DNA from: Microscillaceae bacterium
Lineage (GTDB): Bacteria; Bacteroidota; Bacteroidia; Cytophagales; Microscillaceae
Length of the DNA stretch: 64,000 nt
NCBI GenBank assembly: GCA_011390205.1
Contig: JAABSX010000002.1
Span: 1 to 64,000 of the forward strand
Direction of reading: 5' to 3'
Made by a program: the position numbers and the translations under genes
Shown: positions 26,862 through 35,721 of the stretch, in pieces
Numbering within the stretch: the stretch's first letter is position 1
Layout: every line of letters starts with the position of its first letter
The notes under the pieces: model-generated
Told to the model about the DNA's origin: nothing
Databases searched by the model: none
What the model saw: the letters and a program-made list of their open reading frames with translations, nothing else

Positions 26862-27442
26862 ATGACAAAAAGCTTTACATTATTGCAGGTTGTAACGGAG
26901 CAGGAAAAACTACTGCATCCTTTACCATATTACCTGAAATTTTGGATTGTAAAGAGTTTGTCAATGCAGACGAAATTGCAAAAGGACTTTCACCTTTTCA
27001 ACCTGAGAAAGTTTCATTTGAAGCAGGACGAATAATGCTAAACAGAATTAACGAACTACTTTATGAAAATGAAAATTTTGCCTTTGAAACAACTTTAGCA
27101 ACCAAGAGTTACAAAAGTAAAATTAATGAAGCGAGAGAAAAAGGTTACCGAGTAGTATTGTTATTTTTTTGGCTGCAAAATATTGAATTAGCTAAAGAAC
27201 GTGTAAAAATTAGAGTTTTAGAAGGTGGACATAACATAGAACCAGAAGTCATTGAAAGAAGATATATTAGAGGAATTAAAAACTTGTTTGATATTTATCT
27301 TCCTATTGTTGATGGAGCATTCATTTTTGATAATTCTGAAGCTAAACATGAACTTTTAGCAGATAAACAGATTGATACTACACTCAATATTGTAAATTTA
27401 GATAAGTTTAACCTTTTAAAAAAATACTATGACACCCACTGA
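26862..27442 (+). pseudogene. Zeta-toxin-like kinase, start region frameshifted
   Basis: The frame ending at 27442 contains a Walker A, GCNGAGKTT, then NADEIAKGLSPFQPE, FAFETTLATKSYKSKI and VVLLFFWLQNIELAKERVKI: the order of motifs in zeta-type kinases, which in toxins phosphorylate UDP-N-acetylglucosamine and block wall synthesis. No start codon lies in frame before the Walker A. The likely start ATG at 26862 is one base out of frame; one more A in the run 26867-26871 would give MTKKLYIIAGCNGAGKTT. So the gene is broken, or it uses slippage or a non-standard start. A 50-residue companion overlaps its end. Confidence 0.7.
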
Positions 27443-27581
27443 AAAACATCTAGAAGAAAAAAACAAAATACTAAAAGGTCTTGAAAAAGTGTATGAAAAA
27501 CTTTTAGAATTCAAGAAAGAAAAAAACAGTGAATTGGTTATTTTACGAGATAATGAAATTGTGAAAATAAAGCCTAAATAA
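27429..27581 (+). CDS. Small partner of the zeta-toxin-like gene
   Basis: A 50-residue protein, MTPTEKHLEEKNKILKGLEK followed by VYEKLLEFKKEKNSELVILR and ending IVKIKPK. It is helical and highly charged, and overlaps the zeta-like gene by 14 bp, so the two are translationally coupled. Size, charge and position suggest an antitoxin or accessory protein; the antitoxin role is inference. I know of similar small proteins beside zeta-like genes in Bacteroidota only by general recollection. Confidence 0.65.
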   Translation: MTPTEKHLEEKNKILKGLEKVYEKLLEFKKEKNSELVILRDNEIVKIKPK

Positions 27582-27698
27582 AAACACAATCACCTAATCG
27601 AGTAAATTACATCACTAAACACATAATAGAGATGGCCTTCCGATAAGGCAGTTCTTAATTCAAATAACATTTTTTGGTAATCTTGCCTAACTCTAAGC

Positions 27699-27881
27699 TA
27701 TCAAGGGCAAGGCTTAAGGAGCTATCTGCTGGTTCGCTACCAAGCTACTCGCAAGCTAGATTTTTGGATTCGATATGCCCGCTTTGATTACCAAAACCAA
27801 GAAACCGTCAGCTCGGCTGGTGATTTGATACAGGGAAATACCCGCTCTGAGATTAAAGCACAGATGAGGGTGAAGTTTTGA
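27699..27881 (+). repeat. Second copy of the 3' end of the HHH barrel gene
   Basis: Encodes YQGQGLRSYLLVRYQATRKL and onwards to SEIKAQMRVKF and a TGA, matching the last 60 codons of the gene at 23997-26105. The final 74 nt are identical to 26032-26105, while the earlier part carries many synonymous changes. There is no start codon and nothing homologous upstream. Confidence 0.9.
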
Positions 27882-27898
27882 GGAGTGAAATACTATCT

Positions 27899-28330
27899 CT
27901 ACTCAGGAAATTGAAGAATGCGTAATAATTCATATAAATCAAATGCTTTGTCCTCTATTTCTTCATAAGATTGCTTTAGCTCATGGTATTTTTCTTCCCA
28001 TTCATTCGTAAGTATTTTCCTTATCACATCATCACACCAAACCTCAAAATCGGGTGAAATCCACCGTGCAAATTTTACAGCAAGATGTGGGTGTAAAAAA
28101 GTACCTTGATCTTTTGGGTTACCTCCTTGCTTAATATAAATCACTTCTGTTTTTTCCGTTCTGTAAAATTTACAGAACGCTTTTAGATACTCTGTAAAAG
28201 CCTTAGACCTCACAAAATTTTCAAAGTTTTCTTTTCCAAATGCCTTGGCAGTAGCAGTAGCATTGATCCAACCATCTTCAGTAAAAATGATTTCCTTTTC
28301 TAAAAAAAATTTGACTTTAATATCTTTCAT
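27899..28330 (-). CDS. KilA-N domain protein
   Basis: 143 residues from the ATG at 28330. The KilA-N DNA-binding domain is clear: EDGWINATATAKAFGKENFE near the start and the ending phrase TFLHPHLAVKFARWISPDFE followed by VWCDDVI. A short helical tail follows. KilA-N proteins are typical of phages and large DNA viruses and of accessory chromosomal cargo. It diverges from the small gene at 28428 with about 97 bp between, an arrangement seen in regulatory pairs. Part of the second accessory module. Confidence 0.85.
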   Translation of the reverse strand: MKDIKVKFFLEKEIIFTEDGWINATATAKAFGKENFENFVRSKAFTEYLKAFCKFYRTEKTEVIYIKQGGNPKDQGTFLHPHLAVKFARWISPDFEVWCDDVIRKILTNEWEEKYHELKQSYEEIEDKAFDLYELLRILQFPE

Positions 28331-28427
28331 AATTTTTGAATTTAGTAAACAGTACAAAGGTATGTACTTTATACTTATGTTGCAAAATTTTTACTTTATA
28401 TTTGCCAAGCAAAGAAGATTAATAAAT

Positions 28428-28610
28428 ATGGAATTAGATATAGACAAATTATTGAAAGTCAATAGTGTCGCAAAAGAAAAAGCTATTACGGCTAAATATG
28501 TATATACATTAATTGAAAAAAGCATCTTAGATGGTGTGAAAATAGATGGGATTCAATTTATTATTAATAATGAGAAGTATAAAAACTACACTAAAAGAAA
28601 TAGAAATTAA
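28428..28610 (+). CDS. Small putative DNA-binding protein
   Basis: A 60-residue protein, MELDIDKLLKVNSVAKEKAI, then TAKYVYTLIEKSILDGVKID and a basic tail. The pattern (a helix-turn-helix reading x-A-x-x-K-x-I-T-x-x-Y-V-Y, then a short wing VKIDGIQFII) resembles MerR/excisionase-like winged-helix proteins. Divergent from the KilA-N gene. I do not recognise the family with certainty. Confidence 0.6.
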   Translation: MELDIDKLLKVNSVAKEKAITAKYVYTLIEKSILDGVKIDGIQFIINNEKYKNYTKRNRN

Positions 28611-28641
28611 TCTTACTTACCTTTGTTATTAGCACCTTACA

Positions 28642-28749
28642 TACCCACGCTTTGATTACCAAAACCAAGAAACCATAAGCTCCGCAGGTGATTTGATACA
28701 AGGAAATACTCGTTCAGAAATTAAGGTACAAATGAGGATTAAGTTTTAG
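28642..28749 (+). repeat. Third copy of the 3' end of the HHH barrel gene
   Basis: Encodes RFDYQNQETISSAGDLIQGN and on to SEIKVQMRIKF with a TAG, matching the last 35 codons of the gene at 23997-26105. It is more diverged than the copy at 27699-27881 in both codons and residues. It closes the second accessory module. Confidence 0.88.
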
Positions 28750-28888
28750 TCTGTGTGGATACAAAAAATAAAAATTTCCTTTCTGTAAGGGTAGCCCTTT
28801 CCCTGAGTCTTCTTTAGCATTCTCCAAAATAAACCTTAATTTTGTATCTAATTAAGTGCAAACAAGAATTTTAGTGAATCTCCTGAAT

Positions 28889-29992
28889 ATGAAAAAATTA
28901 CGTACACTTTGGCACAAAACTGATTCTGAGACAGGCATACAGGTCATAGACCAGCGTCAGCTACCTCACCAGTTTATCACCGAAGACCTTCATACTGTAG
29001 CAGAAGTATTTTATGCCATCCGTGAGATGGTAGTGCGTGGTGCTCCTCTCATCGGAGCTACTGCAGCCTATGGTGTTTATTTTGCCTGCTTAGAAGCAGA
29101 AAAAGCCTCAAATCCTGATGTGTATTTTGCAGAATGTATCCAAAAACTCAGAGACTCTCGCCCCACGGCAGTGAATCTATTTTGGGCTATAGATAGGCAG
29201 CTCAGAGCCATCGAGGCAGGCGGCACTTGGGCAGAAAAAGCACAGCTTGCCCGCCAATCTGCAGACCTCATTGTGGAAGAGGATGTAGAAATTTGCCGAA
29301 AAATAGGCGAGCAAGGACTCCCCATTATCGAGAAAATCTACCAAGATAAAAAGGGAGAAAGGGTCAATATCCTCACCCACTGCAATGCGGGCATGCTGGG
29401 CTGCATAGAGTGGGGCACTGCCACCTCGCCCATTTATCAAGCTCACCAAAAAGGAATCCCCGTACACGTCTGGGTGGACGAGACCCGCCCCCGCAACCAA
29501 GGGGCAAGCCTCACCGCTTGGGAGCTGAGCCAAGCAGGTATTCCGCATACTGTCATCGTGGACAATGCTGGCGGACACCTGATGCAGCACGGTTTTGTGG
29601 ATATGGCCATCGTGGGCACTGACCGTACCACTCGCCAAGGGGATGTAGCCAACAAAATCGGTACTTACCTCAAGGCACTGGCTGCCAAAGACAATGATGT
29701 CCCTTTTTATGTGGCACTGCCTTCTACTACCATTGACTGGACCATCCGTGATGGACTCAAAGAGATTCCGATAGAAGAACGCACAGAGGCAGAGGTGAAA
29801 TTTATCCCTGGTTGGTCTGTAGAGCATGAAAAAATGCTCAATGTACGCCTGACTCCACCCGACAGCCCTGCTGCCAATTATGGTTTTGATGTAACACCTG
29901 CCCGCCTCGTTACGGCATTGATTACCGAAAGAGGCATCTGTGAGGCAAATGAGGAAGGAATGCTTTCGCTATTTCCCGAAGAGAAAAAGTAA
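28889..29992 (+). CDS. mtnA: S-methyl-5-thioribose-1-phosphate isomerase
   Basis: 367 residues from the ATG at 28889 (a GTG 33 bp earlier is less likely). It converts methylthioribose 1-phosphate to methylthioribulose 1-phosphate in methionine salvage. Family phrases: VVRGAPLIGATAAYGVYF, ILTHCNAGMLGC with the catalytic cysteine, WVDETRPRNQGASLTAWEL and AIVGTDRTTRQGDVANKIGT with the conserved aspartate. Length is normal. TAATTTTG near 28850 may be its -7 box. No other salvage gene is next to it. Ends in a good hairpin terminator. Confidence 0.96.
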   Translation: MKKLRTLWHKTDSETGIQVIDQRQLPHQFITEDLHTVAEVFYAIREMVVRGAPLIGATAAYGVYFACLEAEKASNPDVYFAECIQKLRDSRPTAVNLFWAIDRQLRAIEAGGTWAEKAQLARQSADLIVEEDVEICRKIGEQGLPIIEKIYQDKKGERVNILTHCNAGMLGCIEWGTATSPIYQAHQKGIPVHVWVDETRPRNQGASLTAWELSQAGIPHTVIVDNAGGHLMQHGFVDMAIVGTDRTTRQGDVANKIGTYLKALAAKDNDVPFYVALPSTTIDWTIRDGLKEIPIEERTEAEVKFIPGWSVEHEKMLNVRLTPPDSPAANYGFDVTPARLVTALITERGICEANEEGMLSLFPEEKK

Positions 29993-29999
29993 CAAAAAT

Positions 30000-30038
30000 G
30001 AGCGTAGCATTTTCTCAGTGAATGCTACGCTCTATTTT
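30000..30038 (+). terminator. Terminator after mtnA
   Basis: Perfect 12-bp stem GAGCGTAGCATT (30000-30011) and AATGCTACGCTC (30021-30032), followed by TATTTT. Confidence 0.8.
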
Positions 30039-30098
30039 GATTTGGAAGATTTTTGGTTTTTCGCCCTTATCTGTGGAGGCACAGGCAAGGGTAGAACT

Positions 30099-30926
30099 TC
30101 ATGAGATATTGATTTTCAGGTAGTTATCTATCTCTGTCAATGCTTCTAATGCTCCTTTAGCTATCCCGATATTAGGCGCCTTCATTGCATAGTCTTTGGG
30201 GTTTATACGTACAATTTTTGCCCCATAATCTGTTCGCAACATTCTTGTTTTTACTCTGATTGACTGTACGTGAGGCCCAGAGCCAATTTCAAACACAAGC
30301 AGGTTTTTACTTTTGTTTCTCTCCAAAAATGCTTGGAATTTTTTTTCTTGTTCTTTTGACCTCGTATCTATATATGTATCATCTCTAAACATGTACACAT
30401 TAGGTCTTGCTATTGCTTTGCTTGTGGCACAGACTGGAAAGATACCTTTTTCTGCATTGGTGATAATTTCTTCACCACTCAATTCATTTTTCCAAATTTT
30501 CCTCGTGAGGTCGGGTCGCGAACTTTGAAAATAAGCCAGTGTGCCGTGCAGCTCCCTGATGTTTTCTTCTGCAAAACCTGATTTCTGTAGATGACTATCA
30601 ATATTAGAAGTCAGGCAAAAGTAATCTAAGTTATAGGTTTTAATCCAATTTTTTAAAATCGTGAATCCATTGTGAGGCTTTGTTTCGGCATACTCCTTAA
30701 TACGTTGTCCAAACAGCATCCAGCTATAAGCGGGCTTATCAATGAAGGCTTGCGGATTGACCACTTCGAAAATACTTTTTTCTGTATCGCTTTCTACTTG
30801 TCCCCATTGCCCGCTATTGCCTCGGTAGTCAGCCAGCCCAGAATCTACACCCATGCCTGCCCCTGTATTAATGACAATCGCATGGGCATTTTCTAGCCAT
30901 GTTTTTACCGTTTCGAGTTCGTTCAT
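30099..30926 (-). CDS. Sir2-like NAD-dependent deacylase, zinc cysteines missing
   Basis: A 275-residue protein with the sirtuin NAD-binding phrases: GAGMGVDSGLADYRG (usually GAGxSxxSGIPxFRG), LTSNIDSHLQKSG (the usual TQNID motif) and the catalytic histidine in RELHGTLAYFQ. Sirtuins remove acyl groups from lysines using NAD. The four zinc-binding cysteines are not present; only two cysteines occur in the whole protein. The inserted segment is longer than usual. It may be a diverged sirtuin with another activity such as NAD hydrolysis; that is open. Confidence 0.82.
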   Translation of the reverse strand: MNELETVKTWLENAHAIVINTGAGMGVDSGLADYRGNSGQWGQVESDTEKSIFEVVNPQAFIDKPAYSWMLFGQRIKEYAETKPHNGFTILKNWIKTYNLDYFCLTSNIDSHLQKSGFAEENIRELHGTLAYFQSSRPDLTRKIWKNELSGEEIITNAEKGIFPVCATSKAIARPNVYMFRDDTYIDTRSKEQEKKFQAFLERNKSKNLLVFEIGSGPHVQSIRVKTRMLRTDYGAKIVRINPKDYAMKAPNIGIAKGALEALTEIDNYLKINIS

Positions 30927-30995
30927 TTTTATTGTTTTATTATTGAATACTCCATTCTATACCTTGTATCCTCATTCAGCACAAGCCCTTTCACC

Positions 30996-33900
30996 TCATG
31001 CCAGCACCTCAGGCTTTTGCTCTTCTATCTGCAAGATTTTCCTCCAAGTGGGAATTTCTAAGAAAGGTAAGAACTCATTTTTGCGTATAAGGTAAATCGT
31101 AGTGCTCGTTTCGGCGATGAGCCTCACTTGGTCGGGCATATCCTCGGGCAAGTTGCTAGAATGGATTATCTCTTTTTCATTTCTTTCTACCACTTGTTTT
31201 TTACCTCTCTGAATTCTGATATTTCCTGAATAGACTACCAAAAAATCACAGTCTTCGGCCTTGCTGTAGAGAGCGATTCTGTCTCCTGCTAGGTAATATT
31301 TCACCTGAATTACCTTTGAGAGTGCCAGTAAATCTATAACAGAAAGTGGTACAAGCTGCGGCATGCTTCTCAGGAAGCTCGTAATCGGGAAGTAGCTATC
31401 TGAGTATTGTAGCCTGAGCAGGCTAAGAGAGAGTTGGTCAAATCGGTGGAGCAGTGCTATAAAATCATCTTTTTGGATGAGATATACCCTGCTGTCTTCG
31501 CTTGCTTCTATGGAAAGCTGTGCTATGTCTTTGTCTAAAAAACACCAAGGATGTATCATTGCCCGCTCTGCAAAGATGATTTCTTCTTTTGTACCGTCTT
31601 TTTGAGTCATTTGCACTTTGAGTGTGCCGCCAAATACAAGCCAAGCATCCATTTGGTAGGTATCTGTATAGCTAGTAAGTTTTTCACCTTCTGTAAAAGC
31701 TTTTAACTCGGCTTTGAGGGCAATCTCAAGCAACGTAAAACTTGCCAAACTTTGGATACCTTCTACCTTCTTAAAAAACTGAACTTCGTTGAGGTCTTGA
31801 TTTAATTGTTGAAGCTGCTCTTCAGGAAATTTAAAAAGTTTTGCTTCAGTGAGCGCCTTGAGTTCTAAGTTACTAAGTGCTTCATTGCCAAACTGTGTTC
31901 TGCTCAAAGTCCCTGCTTGTAATCGGATATTTTTTTGAGCTGCTTTCAGTTGCACGGTTCCTTCTTGGATGAGCCAGATATCCATTTGCTCCACAAAAGC
32001 ATAATTGGCAAGCACTTCATTAGCTTTGGCTTCATAGCTTTCTGTAATTTGCATGATGCTATTGAGTGCGAGTGTGTCAGCCACAGGCAATAATTTATCT
32101 TTGTATAAGCTATTGACCAAGTCATATTGTAGGTTGGTGTATTTGAGTACTGCCAGCGGAACTTGGTCATAGACTGAGATGATTGTATGAAAACTAGCAC
32201 GGTTAATTTTAAATAGGATGGTATCTTCTTCGGTATTGAGGGTGATATTAGGGATGACCTCATTGATGTAGAATAAATCGTGGATGAAGTCTTTGTTTTT
32301 ATAAATCTGCAAGATGATTCCTTCACTAGATAGATTTACCTGCCCCCGATAGACGATGATGTAATCCATTTCTTCTATTTGCTGATAATGAGCGATTTTT
32401 TCACCTTTGGGTAGGTGATGCCACTCTATCAGTTCGGCAATTTCGGAAAGGATAAGCCCAGGTACTCCCTTAAAATTATGCACCCCTCTGAGAAACTTCA
32501 CCATATCAAATCGGGTGCGTGCTTCACGTGATGCGTTAGGGTCTTCAAGGTACTGCATTGTCTTGGCGAGTGCTACCACACTTGGGTAATTCTCTTTATA
32601 ATGAAGAAAATCAAGATTTTCTTCAAAAGCTTCGGGGTCTTGCTCATACAAAAACTGGTAAGCTATTTCGCTGATGAGGGTGTTAGGATTGACCACATTT
32701 GCGACAAAGATGGTAGGGTCATGAAATTTTTCGAGGGCTGCAAGTGCTGCCAATGCACAGGCTTTTGTCCATCGGTTGGTGCTTTTATAATCTCTCTGAA
32801 TGATGTTGATGAGTGCTTCTGGGTGGTTTAGTTTTGTAACTGCCTCCATAGGGTATTCATCTTGCAGGTTTTGGATTTTTTCTTGGTAAGAGCTTGAGAT
32901 GTCTAGCAAAGGAATCAAGACAGGTTTGACAGTGTCAGAGAGTACGATATTGAGTAGCTCTTGGGCAAATTCGGCACGTTCGGCCTCTCCGTGCAGTAAG
33001 CTAGTGCGCACCAGTGAGATAGAGGCTGGCTCATAGAGTAGGGCCATAAGGCTAAAAATCTCTTCATAGTTTCCTTCTATTTCTGCTTCTAGAGCTTCTT
33101 TTAGGAATATATCCAAGCCATATTTTTCTAAGGTAATAAAAATGGCTAAGTTCCAGACCAAGTTTTCGCAGACAGTACGCAGCTCGGCGTTGATGAGTCC
33201 TGCATTTTCTTCACTCATTTTGCGGCCGCAGCGGCTAAGCATATCTAGGGCAAGGTGGCTGATATTTTGGTTGGCATCGCTGAGTTTATTGAGTAGAAGG
33301 GCTACGGCTTTTTCAGAGCCCAATCGCCCATAAATTTGAACTATTCTGAGCTGAATCATTTGGCTTTGCCCAGTCATATAAAAGGCATTCTCTAGCTGCG
33401 GAAAGATATCTTCACCAATGGCGACCAGTGCAGCAAAGGCGGCATTTCCGTATTGTGGCTCGTCAAGTTTTTCTATGAGTTTGTAATAAAGTGCCGTCTC
33501 TTTGCTGCTAGAAGATGCCACCAAGGCTTGGTACCTGACCAAGTAAGAGGGGTCTTGCAAAAGGTTGGGGAGGAGTTCTTCTTGGGCGGCTTGGCTGGCG
33601 TAGATGGTAAGCAACGCCCCAAATACCCTCTCTTCGGTTTGCTTAGAGAGGGTAAGCTGTCGGATGTATTTAATTCTTTCAAGCCTAAACTCTGCCCCCC
33701 TTAGGCGGCTGTAGGTCTGCTGGATGAGCCTTGCATTCTCTAAGATAGGAAAATAACGAGATTTGAGGACAACATCCAAGACAGGGATGGCTTCTAAGAT
33801 ACAAAGTTTGGCGGCTTGGTGCAGCACTATTTTTTGTGTGTCTTCTTCTATGTTAAGAGGCAAGTATCTGAGTTCGTTTTGCCAGTTTTTAAGTACTTGG

Positions 33901-35702
33901 TTGAGCTCTTCTTTCATCGCCTGTCCTTTTGTGCGGAGGTGTTCAGCTTCTCTATTGTGTAGAATCTGAGTATCTAAGAGCGAAATCAGTTGCCTTACTT
34001 CTTCTTCAAAGGAGAGCTTTATCGTAAATCCCTCTGCATAGGGATGATTTTGCCCCATAAGATTTTCTAAATCTTGGGAAGATTGTTCTTTTAATTTTGA
34101 CTGGATGATGTCCTGAAATCTTACAATCAGAGCTTTGATATTGCCATCTTTGTCATCTAGCAAGGTTAAGACTGCTTTTCTATACAAGACAGGGTTGAGT
34201 ATATTTAAGACATTCAGATAGACAGGCAGTTGATTGGGAGATATTTGGTGAATATCTTGCAAGATTTGCCTTGCTAGGCTTTTGGGTTCGGCATATTCCT
34301 CTTTGCTGTTTTGGTCTGGCTGTGCATTGAGGGTTTCCTCGAGTATTTGTCTGTATTCACGGTAGAGGTGCATTACCACAAACACCAAAAACGCCAAAAT
34401 GCTGATACTTATAAAAATGACACCACTAATATCTGTGAAGACAGTGTAATAAGTCATCAAAATGATTCCAATGGCCCAGATAGCTACCTGACGCACATCC
34501 CCTTCTAGCCTAGATTGTATATCAGCACGAAGGTTTGTGTCTAAAGGTAAAAGATAACGTCTGAATACGGGCATTTTGAAAGCCGCACTAGAGATGTCTT
34601 TGATGAGCTTGGTAAGGCTCAAAAACACAAACATAAAGATAAGAATGTAATTGTTTTGCTTTAAAGTAGTGCTACCAAATAACTGTATAAGGGAAGTAGC
34701 CAAAGCCAAGATTAAAAAAATCCCTGTGCTGACAGGTAAAACAAGTAACCCCATTCTTAGCCCATAGTTACGAATCAGATTGGATAAAAAAATAATCCTT
34801 ACTAGCAATGCACTTAAGAGACTGAAACCCATGAACATGCTCAGAAAAGTAACCAAACTTCTTAGGTTTTGAAGATTCTCCGTAAAGTTTGAAGACTTAA
34901 TCTCATAGCGAATGACTATGATATGCCAAAAGAAGTAATCAATGCAGATACTAAGCATGACTGCCAAGCCTAAAAATAAAGCCAGTGAAACTACATAAGG
35001 CTGCTCAATCAATTGAAAAAAATCATTCTTGGCACGTACTTCTTTTAAATCAATGGGAATGCGCCTTAGTTGAGAAAAATTCAAACTCATCACTATCAAA
35101 CAAATACTTGAGGCGGTCATCAGCCAAATACTTACAATATATATATCTTTTAAGAATGGAAAAATCGCTTTTTCGCTGTTAGGAAGTAAAAAAGGAATTA
35201 AAAACAAGCCTACCGAAGCGATGAGCATGAACCCTATATTGGCACGGTTCGTATATCGCTTAGCTGTTCTTAAATCAAACAAACGGTTAAAAACGCCTTC
35301 AAACAAGTAATAACTCTGTGCATTGATAGGAAACAAAACCACAAAAGAACAAAACACAACCCACTCAAACGTGCTTGTATCTGCTGCCTGTGCATATATG
35401 TGCAGCCATACCCAAAGCCCCACTACACTTAAAAACAAGAAAAAAGCACTTGCCAGCCTGCCTATAGCTATATAACTCTGTAAAAAAGAAATGCCTAAAG
35501 CCAGAAAAAAGCCAAAAAAGCCCGCCATAAAAAACACTTTAGGAATATCTGCCGTGTCATTCTGGAATAAAAACAAACTCGTAACCGATAAGTCAAATAA
35601 GACCAAGGCCAGCCCCAAAAAACTGCCCCAAATACTTAGATATATCAAGGGCAGAGATATATTAGAGGAGTTTTTAAGTAGGTTTGATGTGGATTGTTGC
35701 AT
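30996..35702 (-). CDS. Giant membrane protein: nucleotide-transporter-like domain, HEAT repeats, cyclic-nucleotide-binding-like domains
   Basis: 1568 residues from the ATG at 35702 (the earlier TTG overlaps the upstream gene). Residues 1-460: about twelve membrane helices resembling ATP/ADP-carrier (TLC) or MFS proteins. Residues 480-1020: helical repeats of HEAT type, such as YLVRYQALVASSSSKETALY and ALAALAALEKFHDPTIF. Residues 1060-1560: about four beta-rich units shaped like cyclic-nucleotide-binding folds, for example WHHLPKGEKIAHYQQIEEMD. The substrate is unknown. The usual TLC charged residues were not checked. Follows the coiled-coil gene by 19 bp on the same strand, so probably one operon. 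Confidence 0.75.
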   Translation of the reverse strand: MQQSTSNLLKNSSNISLPLIYLSIWGSFLGLALVLFDLSVTSLFLFQNDTADIPKVFFMAGFFGFFLALGISFLQSYIAIGRLASAFFLFLSVVGLWVWLHIYAQAADTSTFEWVVFCSFVVLFPINAQSYYLFEGVFNRLFDLRTAKRYTNRANIGFMLIASVGLFLIPFLLPNSEKAIFPFLKDIYIVSIWLMTASSICLIVMSLNFSQLRRIPIDLKEVRAKNDFFQLIEQPYVVSLALFLGLAVMLSICIDYFFWHIIVIRYEIKSSNFTENLQNLRSLVTFLSMFMGFSLLSALLVRIIFLSNLIRNYGLRMGLLVLPVSTGIFLILALATSLIQLFGSTTLKQNNYILIFMFVFLSLTKLIKDISSAAFKMPVFRRYLLPLDTNLRADIQSRLEGDVRQVAIWAIGIILMTYYTVFTDISGVIFISISILAFLVFVVMHLYREYRQILEETLNAQPDQNSKEEYAEPKSLARQILQDIHQISPNQLPVYLNVLNILNPVLYRKAVLTLLDDKDGNIKALIVRFQDIIQSKLKEQSSQDLENLMGQNHPYAEGFTIKLSFEEEVRQLISLLDTQILHNREAEHLRTKGQAMKEELNQVLKNWQNELRYLPLNIEEDTQKIVLHQAAKLCILEAIPVLDVVLKSRYFPILENARLIQQTYSRLRGAEFRLERIKYIRQLTLSKQTEERVFGALLTIYASQAAQEELLPNLLQDPSYLVRYQALVASSSSKETALYYKLIEKLDEPQYGNAAFAALVAIGEDIFPQLENAFYMTGQSQMIQLRIVQIYGRLGSEKAVALLLNKLSDANQNISHLALDMLSRCGRKMSEENAGLINAELRTVCENLVWNLAIFITLEKYGLDIFLKEALEAEIEGNYEEIFSLMALLYEPASISLVRTSLLHGEAERAEFAQELLNIVLSDTVKPVLIPLLDISSSYQEKIQNLQDEYPMEAVTKLNHPEALINIIQRDYKSTNRWTKACALAALAALEKFHDPTIFVANVVNPNTLISEIAYQFLYEQDPEAFEENLDFLHYKENYPSVVALAKTMQYLEDPNASREARTRFDMVKFLRGVHNFKGVPGLILSEIAELIEWHHLPKGEKIAHYQQIEEMDYIIVYRGQVNLSSEGIILQIYKNKDFIHDLFYINEVIPNITLNTEEDTILFKINRASFHTIISVYDQVPLAVLKYTNLQYDLVNSLYKDKLLPVADTLALNSIMQITESYEAKANEVLANYAFVEQMDIWLIQEGTVQLKAAQKNIRLQAGTLSRTQFGNEALSNLELKALTEAKLFKFPEEQLQQLNQDLNEVQFFKKVEGIQSLASFTLLEIALKAELKAFTEGEKLTSYTDTYQMDAWLVFGGTLKVQMTQKDGTKEEIIFAERAMIHPWCFLDKDIAQLSIEASEDSRVYLIQKDDFIALLHRFDQLSLSLLRLQYSDSYFPITSFLRSMPQLVPLSVIDLLALSKVIQVKYYLAGDRIALYSKAEDCDFLVVYSGNIRIQRGKKQVVERNEKEIIHSSNLPEDMPDQVRLIAETSTTIYLIRKNEFLPFLEIPTWRKILQIEEQKPEVLA

Positions 35703-35721
35703 ATTTTTGGTATTTATTGAG

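Noticed and set aside
26106-28749. Prophage or integrative element with its own integrase
   Set aside because: No recombinase, structural or replication gene is present; only small cargo between repeated gene ends.
29177-29827. 216-aa minus-strand open frame inside mtnA
   Set aside because: Antisense to conserved mtnA motifs and lacks any recognisable protein pattern.
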